Shown: positions 1 through 9,123 of the stretch, in pieces
Numbering within the stretch: the first letter of the stretch is position 1
Layout: each line of letters begins with the position of its first letter
Assembly (NCBI GenBank): GCA_012522045.1
Contig: JAAYLC010000030.1
Span: 1-54,443, forward strand
DNA: 54,443 nt
Direction of reading: 5' to 3'
Source of the DNA: Bacteroidota bacterium
GTDB lineage: Bacteria > Bacteroidota > Bacteroidia > Flavobacteriales > Flavobacteriaceae
Position numbers and translations under genes: made by a program
Notes under the pieces: generated by a model
The model's database searches: none
Told to the model about the DNA's origin: nothing
The model's input: the letters and a program-made list of their open reading frames with translations, nothing else

Positions 1-83
1 ATTTATTTTAAAAATAATTTAATCCGAAATCCCAACCTGTAAATGAACTTAAATCCGCTACCATCAACTCCCAAACGAGGGCG

Positions 84-113
84 CAAAATTAAACGAGATT
101 TACATATAAACAA
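84..113 (-). promoter_or_regulatory. Putative promoter for a gene left of the window
   Basis: On the minus strand TTG (113-111), a 19-base spacer and TAATTTTG (91-84) match the flavobacterial consensus TTG-N(17-23)-TAnnTTTG. It lies just past the probable terminator of the DUF4294 gene and points towards the left edge, so the neighbouring gene is probably transcribed leftwards. The only ATG in the next 80 bases (64-62) opens a frame of 18 codons that then stops, so this edge is probably 5' leader. Confidence 0.4.
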
Positions 114-178
114 GGAAAAATGAAAGATATTTTTATTTATTTTTTATCTCGCTACAAATCAGCTTGCTAGAAAACAAA

Positions 179-196
179 AGCTGTTAAACCACAGCT
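179..196 (-). terminator. Possible terminator of the DUF4294 gene
   Basis: Read on the minus strand, AGCTGT and ACAGCT form a 6-bp stem around a 6-base loop, followed by TTTGTTTT. It lies about 75 bases after the DUF4294 stop codon. The stem is short, so this is tentative. Confidence 0.4.
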
Positions 197-272
197 CTTG
201 ATATTAAACACACAAGGTTATCGAAAGAACAGACTGCAAATTTAAAACGTTATTCCTTACCAACCAAAAAAA

Positions 273-959
273 TTATGGAGAGTTATCCATATTTTTTTTT
301 CGCCAATAATCTCTTAGCTCAAAATAATCAATTGGAATGGCAGGCTCCTGTTTTTCAAGGCTTTTATCTTGAAAAGCTCGAAGTAGAATATCCTCAATTA
401 AATAGTCTTCTTCGTTTACATAGGGATTAAATTCCTCTTTTAAAGAAATATCGAACATATTGGCTGTTACATTATACCAGAATGCACGCCAACCGGTTCG
501 CAATTCCTTGACCAAATCAAAAGCAGTTTCTCCGGTTTGACGATGAATAAGCTTCACCAAAATCTGACCTTCTGAACGTGTAAGCTTCTTTAACTGTTCT
601 GAAAATTCATTTTCAATGTAGTCTTGAAGTCGTTTTGTATAAATTCTCTTGTGCTTCTTTTTTTCAATTTGTTCCAGTCTTTGATTCATTACCACCAATC
701 TTTCTGCTGCCAACTTCGCATAAGGATATACTTTATGAGTTCGTCTTTTTAATAAAAGATACCGTCTTTGTGCTTCTTTAGAATCAAATTGCAATTCAGA
801 CAATAAAAAAACCTCGTCCAAACTAATCCTATCCCTATGAATTGAATCGCCTTCTATGACATAATAGAACACTTCTGTAGTGTCATTATCAATTTGAGCG
901 TTGAGAAATTGGACGTTTGTCAACAAAAACACTCCTATATATATATACCACTTAATCAT
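273..959 (-). CDS. DUF4294 domain-containing exported protein
   Basis: A protein of 228 residues that I place in the DUF4294 family, common in Flavobacteriia and of unknown function. The frame is open further upstream (to 1013), but I prefer the ATG at 959 because it opens directly onto a signal peptide (MIKWYIYIGVFLLTNVQFLNAQ-like, hydrophobic core then NAQ). The extended version would put 18 odd residues before it. The centre is basic and probably helical (KRRTHKVYPYAKLAAERL, then a KKKHKR stretch). This is followed by a conserved tract with EGQILVKLIHRQTGETAF. It is divergent from the M42 peptidase gene across 117 bases. Family assignment is from memory of the motif; no catalytic residues can be proposed. 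Confidence 0.8.
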   Translation of the reverse strand: MIKWYIYIGVFLLTNVQFLNAQIDNDTTEVFYYVIEGDSIHRDRISLDEVFLLSELQFDSKEAQRRYLLLKRRTHKVYPYAKLAAERLVVMNQRLEQIEKKKHKRIYTKRLQDYIENEFSEQLKKLTRSEGQILVKLIHRQTGETAFDLVKELRTGWRAFWYNVTANMFDISLKEEFNPYVNEEDYLIEDILLRAFQDKSLEKQEPAIPIDYFELRDYWRKKNMDNSP

Positions 960-1041
960 ACACTTTTCCGAACTTCTGCCCATAGGTACAAAAAGTATCC
1001 CAAAAATAAACAAATAGATGGCTGCTGTGTTCTTTATTCAT

Positions 1042-1049
1042 TAATTTTG
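1042..1049 (+). promoter_or_regulatory. Possible -7 box for the M42 peptidase gene
   Basis: TAATTTTG fits TAnnTTTG and lies 27 bases before the ATG at 1077. No TTG sits at the right distance upstream, so only half of the promoter is present. Confidence 0.25.
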
Positions 1050-1076
1050 GAAGTTTAATCATTAAAAAATGTTTGA

Positions 1077-2162
1077 ATGGAATCATCTATATTGAACGAA
1101 AAATCATTAGAGTTTTTAGAATCTTACCTTAACAACGCCTCTCCCACGGGTTACGAATGGAAAGGTCAAAAAATCTGGATGGATTATTTAAAACCGTATG
1201 TAGATACTTTTATCACCGATACATACGGAACAGCAGTAGGTGTAATTAATCCCGATGCAAAATATCGTGTGGTTATTGAAGGCCATGCAGATGAAATTTC
1301 CTGGTATGTAAATTATATTACCGATAACGGTCTTATTTATGTTGTGCGTAATGGCGGAAGCGATCATCAAATTGCTCCTTCTAAAGTTGTAAATATTCAT
1401 ACCGCAAACGGAATTGTTCAAGGCGTGTTTGGTTGGCCTGCAATTCACACACGCGATAAATCAAAAGAAGAATCACCAAAACCGGAAAATATTTTCATCG
1501 ATGTGGGTGCCCATAGTGCTGATGAAGTGGCAAAAATGGGAATTCACGTTGGTTGTGTTATAACTTATCCCGATCAATTTCATATTTTAAATGAGAAAAA
1601 ATTCGTTTGTCGTGCGCTGGATAACAGAATCGGAGGTTTTATGATTGCTGAGGTTGCGCGCTTATTGAAAGAAAATAACGTTCAACTTCCATTTGGACTT
1701 TACATTACAAATTCAGTACAAGAAGAAATCGGTCTTCGTGGTGCAGAAATGATAGCAGCAAGATTAAAACCCAACGTTGCCATCATAACCGATGTGACTC
1801 ACGACACCACCACTCCGATGATTGACAAAAAGAAAGAAGGTCATATTGAATTAGGCAAAGGTCCGGTTATCGCATACGCACCGGCGGTACAGCAAAAGTT
1901 ACGCGATTTGATAACTTCTACTGCCGAAAAAAACAACATTCCTTTTCAGCGTGCTGCACTTTCCAGAGCTACCGGAACAGACACTGATGCTTTTGCATAC
2001 AGCAATGAAGGCGTGGCAAGCTCGCTTATTTCGCTTCCTCTACGTTATATGCATACCACTGTAGAAATGGCTGACCGAGAAGATATCGAAAACGTTATCA
2101 AATTGATTTACAAAACTCTTGGAGAGATTAAAGAAAATGATAATTTCAGTTATTTTGAATAA
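1077..2162 (+). CDS. M42 family metallopeptidase (glutamyl aminopeptidase/endoglucanase M type)
   Basis: A 361-residue cytosolic aminopeptidase of the M42 family, which in other organisms forms large tetrahedral dodecamers that trim peptides using two metal ions. The expected ligand motifs appear in order: EGHADEISW (His, then Asp in the same loop), RALDNRIGG (bridging Asp), SVQEEIGLRG (catalytic Glu pair), ITDVTHDT (Asp) and MHTTVEM (His) near the C-terminus. The length is normal and there is no signal peptide. The topoisomerase gene follows after 30 bases on the same strand, so the two may be co-transcribed. Confidence 0.92.
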   Translation: MESSILNEKSLEFLESYLNNASPTGYEWKGQKIWMDYLKPYVDTFITDTYGTAVGVINPDAKYRVVIEGHADEISWYVNYITDNGLIYVVRNGGSDHQIAPSKVVNIHTANGIVQGVFGWPAIHTRDKSKEESPKPENIFIDVGAHSADEVAKMGIHVGCVITYPDQFHILNEKKFVCRALDNRIGGFMIAEVARLLKENNVQLPFGLYITNSVQEEIGLRGAEMIAARLKPNVAIITDVTHDTTTPMIDKKKEGHIELGKGPVIAYAPAVQQKLRDLITSTAEKNNIPFQRAALSRATGTDTDAFAYSNEGVASSLISLPLRYMHTTVEMADREDIENVIKLIYKTLGEIKENDNFSYFE

Positions 2163-2192
2163 AATCCATTTGCCACTCACATTATCGTCCTT

Positions 2193-3266
2193 ATGAAACT
2201 CTCTCCAAAACAAGTTGAAAAAATTATTGATGATAATGAAAAAGCTGCTGCCATAGCCCAACTTGTTTATTATGAGGATGAACAATTGACCATTGAGCGG
2301 AAAAGACGAGGAAGAGGATTTTCCTATTACCATAACACTAAAAACGTAAAGGACAAATCCTCTTTGGCTCGTATTAAAAAACTTGTTATTCCTCCGGCTT
2401 GGAAAAATGTTCGCATTTCGGATAATCCGAACAGTCATCTTCAAGCAACAGGAATTGACAGCAAAGGGCGAAAACAATATCTCTACCATCCGCGATGGAA
2501 TCAAATTAAAAACAGTACGAAATTTTTTAGAATGTCTGCCTTTGGAGAAGCGCTTCCCAAAATTCGCGATCAAGTAGCTCGCGATTTGCGAAGACGAAAA
2601 ATGGACAAACAAAAGTGCATTGCTCTTGTCATTCGTTTGATGGAAGAAACACATATTCGAATTGGCAACAACCAATATGCGCGAGCAAATAAAACTTACG
2701 GCCTATCTACGATGCGAAAGCGTCATTTAACTGAAGAAGATGGCACCTTATATTTTGAATTTACAGGAAAAAAAGGCAAACAACACAAAGTCCCTATCGA
2801 GGACAAAAAATTGAGCAAACTCGTGATGCAATGTGAAGAAATTCCGGGCTGGGAATTGTTTAAATACACAGACGAAGACGGACATCATCGCATTGATTCA
2901 GGAATGGTAAACGACTATTTGCACGAAATAACAAAGAACTCGTTTACAGCCAAAGATTTCAGAACTTGGGCAGCCAGTAAAATATTTTTAGAAACCATTT
3001 TGGAAATTGAGCCACCGCAAAACGAAACAGCTTTGAATAAAATTATTCAGGAATCATGTAATATTGCAGCTGCTGCTTTAGGAAACACAAGAACAGTTTG
3101 TAGGAAATACTATATTCATCCGGCGGTTATTGAAGCTTATGAAAAAAACACACTGCCTTCCATAAAAAACCTTTCAAAGTCTAAATTGCCTGAATCGTTA
3201 GAAGATTCCGAGAAATTACTGCTGAATATTATCGAAAATTACACTTTTAAAATTGACGAAGAATAA
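2193..3266 (+). CDS. DNA topoisomerase IB (poxvirus-like type)
   Basis: A 357-residue type IB topoisomerase, which relaxes supercoils by cutting one strand through a 3'-phosphotyrosyl link. The N-terminal half has the bacterial TopIB signature (IPPAWKNVRIS, GRKQYLYHPRW). The catalytic domain has RIGNNQYARANKTYG (first Arg region), KHKVPIEDKKL, DFRTWAASK and the tyrosine motif KYYIHPAV, with Tyr307 the likely nucleophile. Length matches bacterial members, which are sporadic and non-essential. It converges on purC with only 12 bases between stop codons and no obvious hairpin. Confidence 0.93.
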   Translation: MKLSPKQVEKIIDDNEKAAAIAQLVYYEDEQLTIERKRRGRGFSYYHNTKNVKDKSSLARIKKLVIPPAWKNVRISDNPNSHLQATGIDSKGRKQYLYHPRWNQIKNSTKFFRMSAFGEALPKIRDQVARDLRRRKMDKQKCIALVIRLMEETHIRIGNNQYARANKTYGLSTMRKRHLTEEDGTLYFEFTGKKGKQHKVPIEDKKLSKLVMQCEEIPGWELFKYTDEDGHHRIDSGMVNDYLHEITKNSFTAKDFRTWAASKIFLETILEIEPPQNETALNKIIQESCNIAAAALGNTRTVCRKYYIHPAVIEAYEKNTLPSIKNLSKSKLPESLEDSEKLLLNIIENYTFKIDEE

Positions 3267-3278
3267 TTTTTGAGTATA

Positions 3279-4244
3279 TCACTTCCTGTAATTTTCCAGA
3301 AAATTTATGACATTTCGCTCAATTCTTTCCAAGATATTGGAAGTTTCCTCTTTAATAAATTTCTCTCCGGTAATGTGTTCATACAATTCAATATAACGTT
3401 CCGAAACGGATTGCACGTAATCATCAGTCATTTCTGGTAATGCTTGACCTTCTTTCCCTTGAAAGTTGTTGTCTATGAGCCATTGTCTTAAAAATTCTTT
3501 TGACAATTGACGCTGTGGTTCGTTTGCGTTTTGTCTTTCTTCATAACCTTCAGCATAAAAATAACGAGAAGAATCGGGTGTATGAATTTCATCAATCAAT
3601 ACAATTTTTCCCTCTTTGGTTTTTCCAAATTCATATTTCGTATCCACGAGAATCAACCCTCTTTCAGCTGCGATTTCGGTTCCTCTTTGAAATAGTTTTT
3701 TCGTGTAATCTTCCAATTTTGCATAATCTTCTTCCGAGACAATTTTTCTTTTTAGGATTTCTTCTCGAGAAATATCTTCATCGTGTTCACCCAATTCTGC
3801 TTTAGTGGCAGGCGTTATGATAGGCTCGGGAAATTTGTCATTTTCTTTCATCCCTTCCGGCATCGGAACTCCGCAAATCATACGTTTTCCCAATTTGTAT
3901 TCGCGTGCGGCATGCCCGCTTAAATACCCTCTGATAACCATTTCAATTTTAATAGGTTGACACGCATGACCAATGGCGACATTCGGATCGGGAATTTCAA
4001 TCAACCAATTTGGAACGATATCTTCCGTAGCTTTCATCATTTTAGTTGCAATTTGATTGAGAATTTGTCCTTTGTAAGGAATTCCTTTAGGCATTACCAC
4101 GTCAAATGCGCTAATCCGATCGGAAACAATCATTACTAAAATATCATTGGCTAAGGTATAAACATCACGTACTTTTCCGTGATATACATTTTTTTGTCCG
4201 GGGAAATTAAAATTGGTCTCTGTAAGTGTATTGGTCATTGCCAT
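3279..4244 (-). CDS. purC: Phosphoribosylaminoimidazole-succinocarboxamide synthase
   Basis: SAICAR synthase of 321 residues, joining aspartate to CAIR with ATP in de novo purine synthesis. Family hallmarks include KVRDVY near the N-terminus (phosphate-binding loop), [36 protein letters not shown] and LVDTKYEFG followed by [11 protein letters not shown]. There are two candidate ATGs two codons apart (4244 and 4238); the second, giving [10 protein letters not shown], is equally plausible. It lies 97 bases downstream of phoH on the same strand with no hairpin between, so co-transcription is likely. I recall this gene pair from other flavobacteria. Confidence 0.96.
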   Translation of the reverse strand: MAMTNTLTETNFNFPGQKNVYHGKVRDVYTLANDILVMIVSDRISAFDVVMPKGIPYKGQILNQIATKMMKATEDIVPNWLIEIPDPNVAIGHACQPIKIEMVIRGYLSGHAAREYKLGKRMICGVPMPEGMKENDKFPEPIITPATKAELGEHDEDISREEILKRKIVSEEDYAKLEDYTKKLFQRGTEIAAERGLILVDTKYEFGKTKEGKIVLIDEIHTPDSSRYFYAEGYEERQNANEPQRQLSKEFLRQWLIDNNFQGKEGQALPEMTDDYVQSVSERYIELYEHITGEKFIKEETSNILERIERNVINFLENYRK

Positions 4245-4341
4245 GGGTTTCTGTAAACTTGTTTTTATAATTTAAATGAATTCTTATTCTAAAAAAGTCA
4301 GGTGCTTAGTTAAGGATGTCTTTAAGAAAATTAAATAAAAA

Positions 4342-5295
4342 TCATTCCATATTTTCAATGGTTTTATACGCTGATATAATATCTCTTACCAATCTGTGGC
4401 GAATGACATCTTTATCGTCCAATTGAACCACTCCTATTCCTTTGACATCTTTTAAAACTAAAATGGCTTCTTTTAATCCCGAAACGACACGCCGGGGCAA
4501 ATCAATCTGACCGGGATCGCCGGTGATCATAAATTTTGCATTTTTTCCCATGCGTGTGAGAAACATTTTCATTTGGGCGTGGGTCGTGTTTTGGGCTTCG
4601 TCCAAAATCACAAAAGCATTGTCCAAGGTGCGTCCTCTCATAAAGGCAAGTGGCGCAATTTGAATAGTTCCGGATTCCAGATAGGAAACCAGACGTTCGG
4701 CAGGTATCATATCCCGAAGTGCATCGTAAAGCGGTTGCATGTAGGGATCTAATTTTTCTTTTAAATCGCCCGGAAGAAAACCCAAATTTTCACCGGATTC
4801 TACCGCCGGACGCGTCAAAATAATCCGACGCACTTCTTTCTGTTTCAGTGCACGAACCGCGAGCGCTACTCCGGTATATGTCTTTCCGGTTCCGGCAGGC
4901 CCCACGGCAAAAATCAAATCATTTTTTTCCATCAGTGTTACCAACTTTCGCTGATTGGCAGTTTGTGCCCGTATCGGTTTGCCACTGACGCCGTGAACTA
5001 TTATTCCGCCACTGCTGATAGGTGTTTCATAATCTTCTCTTTTATCACTTACCAGCACACGCTCTATTAAATTTTCATCGAGTTTGTTATAACGCGCGTA
5101 CTGCTCCAATAACATCTCCATGCGTTTATCAAACTCTTCCAGAACTTCTTCATCACCATAAGCCTTTATTTTATTACCTCGGGCAACAATTTTCAGTTTT
5201 GGAAAATATTTTTTTAAAATTTCTATGTGGGTGTTTTCTAATCCAAAAAATTCTCTCGGATTGATTTCATTTAATTCGATAATTAATTCGTTCAA
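4342..5295 (-). CDS. PhoH family ATPase
   Basis: A 317-residue PhoH-like protein, a cytosolic P-loop ATPase of the RecD-like helicase fold. The N-terminal ~110 residues resemble the PhoH leader domain. The ATPase follows: Walker A VGPAGTGKTYTG, RRIILTRPAVESGENLGFLPGDLKEKLDPYMQPLYD, Walker B FVILDEAQNTT, then TRMGKNAKFMITGDPGQIDLP. All family motifs are intact. The exact role is unsettled; links to RNA metabolism are inferred from relatives. The gene is divergent from the SAM hydrolase across about 150 bases and probably heads a transcript with purC. Confidence 0.93.
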   Translation of the reverse strand: MNELIIELNEINPREFFGLENTHIEILKKYFPKLKIVARGNKIKAYGDEEVLEEFDKRMEMLLEQYARYNKLDENLIERVLVSDKREDYETPISSGGIIVHGVSGKPIRAQTANQRKLVTLMEKNDLIFAVGPAGTGKTYTGVALAVRALKQKEVRRIILTRPAVESGENLGFLPGDLKEKLDPYMQPLYDALRDMIPAERLVSYLESGTIQIAPLAFMRGRTLDNAFVILDEAQNTTHAQMKMFLTRMGKNAKFMITGDPGQIDLPRRVVSGLKEAILVLKDVKGIGVVQLDDKDVIRHRLVRDIISAYKTIENME

Positions 5296-5383
5296 ATTCA
5301 GCTTATTTTTTATAGTTGGTTTTAAAAATCTATTTTTTTGAAAAAAAGAATTCTCATGCTGCGCTATTCAATTAAAATAGTTT

Positions 5384-5412
5384 TTGACACTAACAAAAGT
5401 AATTTATTTTTG
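5384..5412 (+). promoter_or_regulatory. Promoter of the SAM hydrolase-gldFG run
   Basis: TTG (5384-5386, in TTTTTGACAC), an 18-base spacer and TATTTTTG (5405-5412) are a full match to the Bacteroidota consensus. Initiation would fall near 5419, about 30 bases before the ATG at 5449. Confidence 0.65.
5394..5401 (-). promoter_or_regulatory. Possible -7 box of phoH
   Basis: Minus-strand TACTTTTG fits TAnnTTTG and overlaps the promoter of the divergent SAM hydrolase gene. No TTG is present at the proper spacing, so support is partial. Confidence 0.28.
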
Positions 5413-5448
5413 CGTACTTTATCTTTTAATCATCAATAATTACAATCT

Positions 5449-6300
5449 ATGGCAATTATCACACTCACAACTGATTTTGGTTTAAAAGACCATTTTGTGG
5501 GCGCTGTTAAAGGTGCCATTCTCTCAGAAATAGGATCTGTCCCGATTATTGATATCTCTCATCAAGTGGCTCCGTTTCACATACACGAAGCCGCATATAT
5601 TATTCAGAGTTCCTACAAAAGCTTCCCTAATGAAACCATTCATATAATCGGTGTTGATTCGGAATTAAGTCCGGAAAATCGTCACATTGCAATGTATTTG
5701 GACAATCATTATTTTATTTGTGCAGATAACGGGATTTTATCACTCTTGACCAATGAAATAAAACCTGAAAAAATAGTAGAAATTAATATACACGGCAGGT
5801 TTACCAGTAATTTTCCGGTTTTAGACGTTTTCGTAAAAGTTGCAGCGCATATCGCTCGCGGAGGAACATTGGAGGTAGTGGGAAGAACCATAACGGAGTT
5901 AAAAGAAATGACAGAATTGCGTCCGGTGGTTCTCAATAATGATTCTCAAATTATAGGGAATGTAATTTACATTGACAATTATGGAAATGTCATTACAAAC
6001 ATCACCAAAAAGTTTTTTGAGAAAGTTGCACACGGTCGTGCTTTTAACATCACCGCCAGAACCACTAAAATTGGTAAAATATTCAATAAATACAGTGAAG
6101 CAATCGATTTTGAAATTCCGGCGAATCAACAACGCGAAGAAGGCGGAAAAAAATTGGCTATCTGGAATACGGCAGGTTATTTGGAACTTGCGGTTTACAA
6201 AAGCAATCCGCTAACTGTCGGAGGCGCTTCCACCCTTTTCGGATTGGATTTCAGAGATAGCGTTTCTATTGAATTTAAACCTGAAGAAATTAAACCATAA
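5449..6300 (+). CDS. SAM hydroxide adenosyltransferase (DUF62) family protein
   Basis: A 283-residue member of the family once called DUF62. Characterised members split S-adenosylmethionine into adenosine and methionine, using a water-derived hydroxide, and are relatives of the fluorinase. Signature segments are ITLTTDFGLKDHFVGAVKGAI at the start (Asp and substrate loop), VPIIDISHQV, VDSELSPENRHIAM, FICADNGILSLL and VIYIDNYGNVITNI. The C-terminal domain begins near residue 175. It heads a tight run (3-base gap to the next gene) into gldF and gldG. The frequent flavobacterial association with gldFG is recalled, not explained. Confidence 0.9.
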   Translation: MAIITLTTDFGLKDHFVGAVKGAILSEIGSVPIIDISHQVAPFHIHEAAYIIQSSYKSFPNETIHIIGVDSELSPENRHIAMYLDNHYFICADNGILSLLTNEIKPEKIVEINIHGRFTSNFPVLDVFVKVAAHIARGGTLEVVGRTITELKEMTELRPVVLNNDSQIIGNVIYIDNYGNVITNITKKFFEKVAHGRAFNITARTTKIGKIFNKYSEAIDFEIPANQQREEGGKKLAIWNTAGYLELAVYKSNPLTVGGASTLFGLDFRDSVSIEFKPEEIKP

Positions 6301-6303
6301 AAC

Positions 6304-6600
6304 ATGTTTACACGTATCGTAAAAATGGAATTTCAAAAAAATGAAATTCCTGCATTTCTTGAAAACTTCGAAAAAGTAAAACATAAAATCAGAGCGTTTC
6401 CGGGATGTTTATTTTTGGAGCTGTATCAAGATAAAGAAGACAAGTCGGTATTTTTCACATATAGCAAATGGAACGCGACAGCAGATTTAGAAAATTACCG
6501 ACAAAGTGAATTGTTTAAATCTGTCTGGAGTTTTACAAAACCAAAATTTAAAAATAAAGCGCAAGCATGGAGCGTTAATACACTACATTCGCTTTCCTAA
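6304..6600 (+). CDS. Antibiotic-biosynthesis-monooxygenase-like (ABM fold) protein
   Basis: A 98-residue single-domain protein of the dimeric alpha/beta-barrel ABM type. It starts with FTRIVKMEFQKNEIPAFLENFEKVKHKIRAFPGC and continues with LFLELYQDKEDKSVFFTYSKW, the usual core in which a Trp closes the second strand pair. Members act on quinols or haem, or only bind small ligands, so the substrate cannot be stated. It sits 3 bases after the SAM hydrolase gene and 9 bases before the preferred gldF start, clearly in one operon. Confidence 0.8.
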   Translation: MFTRIVKMEFQKNEIPAFLENFEKVKHKIRAFPGCLFLELYQDKEDKSVFFTYSKWNATADLENYRQSELFKSVWSFTKPKFKNKAQAWSVNTLHSLS

Positions 6601-6609
6601 TCTTTGGCT

Positions 6610-7317
6610 ATGTTATCAATTATCAGCAAAGAAATTCAATCATTTTTTTCCGGTATCATCGGGTATTTGGTAGTTGCCATTTTTGTGGTTATCAATGGAT
6701 TGTTTTTATGGGTTTTTAAAGGAGATTTTAACATTTTTGACAGTGGATTTGCAGATGTAACTCCATTTTTTGAACTCGCGCCGTGGGTCTTGCTCTTTCT
6801 GGTTCCTGCCGTTTGCATGAGAGCATTCAGCGATGAAAAGAAATCAGGAACTTTGGAATTGTTACTCACAAAACCTTTAACGGTGAATCAAATCGTTTTT
6901 GGTAAATATTTAGGAGCCGTTTTGTTGGTCATAATTGCTCTGATTCCATCCGTTCTGTATGTTTTTACTATTTCTGAATTGGGAAATCCGCCGGGAAATT
7001 GGGATTTAGGAAGTACCTTAGGCTCCTATTTCGGACTTTTATTCTTGATTTTTAGTTATTCGGCAATCGGAATTTTTTCGTCAACCCTCACTCAAAGTCA
7101 AATTGCAGCATTCATAATTGCCATTTTCCTCTGCCTGTTTTTTTATTACGGTTTTGAGGGCTTGTCAACGGCTTCATTGGATTTGTCCGGATTTGGTTTT
7201 AAAGCGCACTACGAAAGCATTTCCCGAGGCGTCATAGATTCACGAGACTTGGTTTATTTTCTTTGTGTAACAGGCTTTTTTATTGGATTAACATCATTAA
7301 GTTTAAAAAGACAATGA
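6610..7317 (+). CDS. gldF: Gliding motility ABC transporter permease GldF
   Basis: A 235-residue integral membrane protein with about six hydrophobic segments, of the ABC-2 permease type. The recognisable family stretch is FSDEKKSGTLELLLTKPLTVNQIVFGKYLGA between the second and third segments. In Flavobacterium johnsoniae, GldA, GldF and GldG form an ABC transporter needed for gliding. The frame is open from a TTG at 6604, but the ATG at 6610 (MLSIISKEIQSFF) fits relatives, which start with a short basic residue run before SFF. Its stop overlaps the gldG start (ATGA at 7314-7317), a sign of translational coupling. Confidence 0.92.
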   Translation: MLSIISKEIQSFFSGIIGYLVVAIFVVINGLFLWVFKGDFNIFDSGFADVTPFFELAPWVLLFLVPAVCMRAFSDEKKSGTLELLLTKPLTVNQIVFGKYLGAVLLVIIALIPSVLYVFTISELGNPPGNWDLGSTLGSYFGLLFLIFSYSAIGIFSSTLTQSQIAAFIIAIFLCLFFYYGFEGLSTASLDLSGFGFKAHYESISRGVIDSRDLVYFLCVTGFFIGLTSLSLKRQ

Positions 7318-9005
7318 AAGGCAAGCATACATTCATCAAACAACTCTTTTTATTAATCGCCGGATTGGGCTTGTTATATGCGATAGGGCAATTCTTCTAT
7401 GTACGCATTGACATGACGAAAGATAAACGCTATACTTTGGCGTCTGTGACAAAAGATATTGTCAACCAAGCAGATTCTCCGGTTGTTGTCGATGTGTTGT
7501 TAGGTGGAAAATTTCCTCCGGAGTTTCGTAAACTTCAAAGTGAAACCCGACAGTTATTGGAGGAATTCGCCACAGAAAATTCACATATTAAATTCTCCTT
7601 CATTAACCCGATGGAAGAAGAATCAGAGACCCTTTATAAAACCATTGAAGAGTTAGGAATTGAAGCCGCTCAAGTTTCTGTCACCGAAAGCGGAAGACAA
7701 AGTGTAGAAGTTGTTTTCCCATGGGCAATTGCGCATTATCAAGGGAGTAAAGTTGCCATTCCGTTATTGAAAAATCAACTCGGTGCTACTACCGAAGATC
7801 GGGTGAACAGTTCGCTGCAAAATCTGCAGTATGCTTTTGCCGATGGATTTAAAAAATTATTGACAGAACGCTCCAAGAAAATTGCCGTACTTAAAGGGAA
7901 CGGCGAATTGGAAGACAAATATATTTTTGACTTTATAAGCACCATTCGTGATTATTATTACACAGCACCTTTTACATTAGATTCTGTTGCCACCAACCCT
8001 TCAGGAACTTTAAAAGCACTCAGAGAATTTGATTTAATCATCGTTGCCTAACCCACGAAACCCTTTACGGAAGAACAAAAATACGTATTGGACCAATACA
8101 TCATGGACGGCGGAAATTCCCTCTGGCTGATTGATATGACTCAAATGCATATTGACCCGGATTCCGGTGGAACTTTTGCTTTTGGATTGGATTTAAATTT
8201 AAATGATTTTCTGTTTCGATATGGTGTGCGAATCAATCCGAATCTTGTAAAAGATATTTATGCAGCGCCCATCGTTCTTGCGAGCGGAGAAGAACGCAAT
8301 ACACAATACGACAGATTTCCCTGGTTCTTCAGTCCTTTGAGCAGCAGTCACAACAATCATCCCATTGTAACCAATATGGAAGCGGTGAAATTTGACTATG
8401 CAAGCGCGATTGATACGCTTGAATCACCGATTGATAAAACAATTCTTTTAACAACCTCTCCGTTTTCAAGACGTGTTGGACTTCCTTTTGAAATAGATTT
8501 AAATTCAGAAATTGCACACAATTTGGAAGTTATCAATTCCGGCACGCATATGGAACTCTATAATTCCGGTGAAGTTCCATTGGCAGTATTATTGGAGGGC
8601 AAATTTACTTCCGTTTATAAAAATCGGGTGAAACCATTTCAGCTGTCCGAAAATATGGTCAATATGGATGAAGGCCACACAGCAAAAATGGTCGTTGTAA
8701 GTGACGGCGATTTAATTAAAAATCAAATGGCAGGAAACCGCCCGCTGGAATTAGGATTTGACAGAATGACGAATTCTTTTTACGGTAATAAAGAATTTTT
8801 ATTAAATACCGTAAACTATTTATTAGACGACACCGGATTGATTAATTTGAGAACCAAACAAATTCAAATTGCATTTTTAGACCCTATCAAAGTCATTGAC
8901 GAACGCATCAAATTTCAGTTTATAAATATCTTGATTCCTATTTTATTGTTCGGTATTTTTGGTTTCATCTTCAACTATCTCAGAAAACGCAAAAATGTGA
9001 AATAA
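7314..9005 (+). pseudogene. gldG: gldG interrupted by an in-frame stop at codon 246
   Basis: The GldG gliding-associated transporter subunit, an auxiliary membrane protein with a large extracytoplasmic domain (DUF4350/ABC-type_uncharacterised fold) between an N-terminal and a C-terminal membrane segment. The reading frame from the ATG at 7314 is continuous for 564 codons, the full family length, except for one TAA at 8049-8051. Codons before it end LIIVA. Those after it resume at once as PTKPFTEEQKYVLDQYIMDGG, which is normal GldG sequence, and the protein ends with a hydrophobic segment plus RKRKNVK. No frameshift is seen. A single base change from CAA or AAA would make this stop. Unless it is a sequencing error or is read through, the product is a 245-residue fragment lacking the C-terminal anchor. 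Confidence 0.85.
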
Positions 9006-9013
9006 GTTAAACT

Positions 9014-9048
9014 TTGTTTTTTCATGGGAAGCAATTCAAATATATTTG
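9014..9048 (+). promoter_or_regulatory. Putative dnaN promoter
   Basis: TATATTTG at 9041-9048 matches TAnnTTTG, with a TTG at 9014-9016 separated by 24 bases, one longer than the usual range. The ATG of dnaN lies 76 bases downstream of the box. Confidence 0.4.
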
Positions 9049-9123
9049 TAAACTTGTTAGAATCGTATTTTAGCTACCGCGAAACCAACTTTTTAAATTC
9101 ATTTATATAGAAACTATAACTTT

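Noticed and set aside
2040-2675. 211-codon minus-strand frame
   Set aside because: Antisense to the M42 peptidase and topoisomerase genes; the composition is that of a shadow frame.
8088-9005. Separate 305-residue gene after the GldG stop
   Set aside because: It is in the same frame as gldG, starts mid-domain, has no start region, and continues the family sequence; it is the second half of gldG.
7263-9005. Stop-codon reassignment or programmed recoding of TAA
   Set aside because: Many other genes here, such as recC and dnaN, end with TAA, and no other long gene has an internal TAA; a point mutation or error is simpler.
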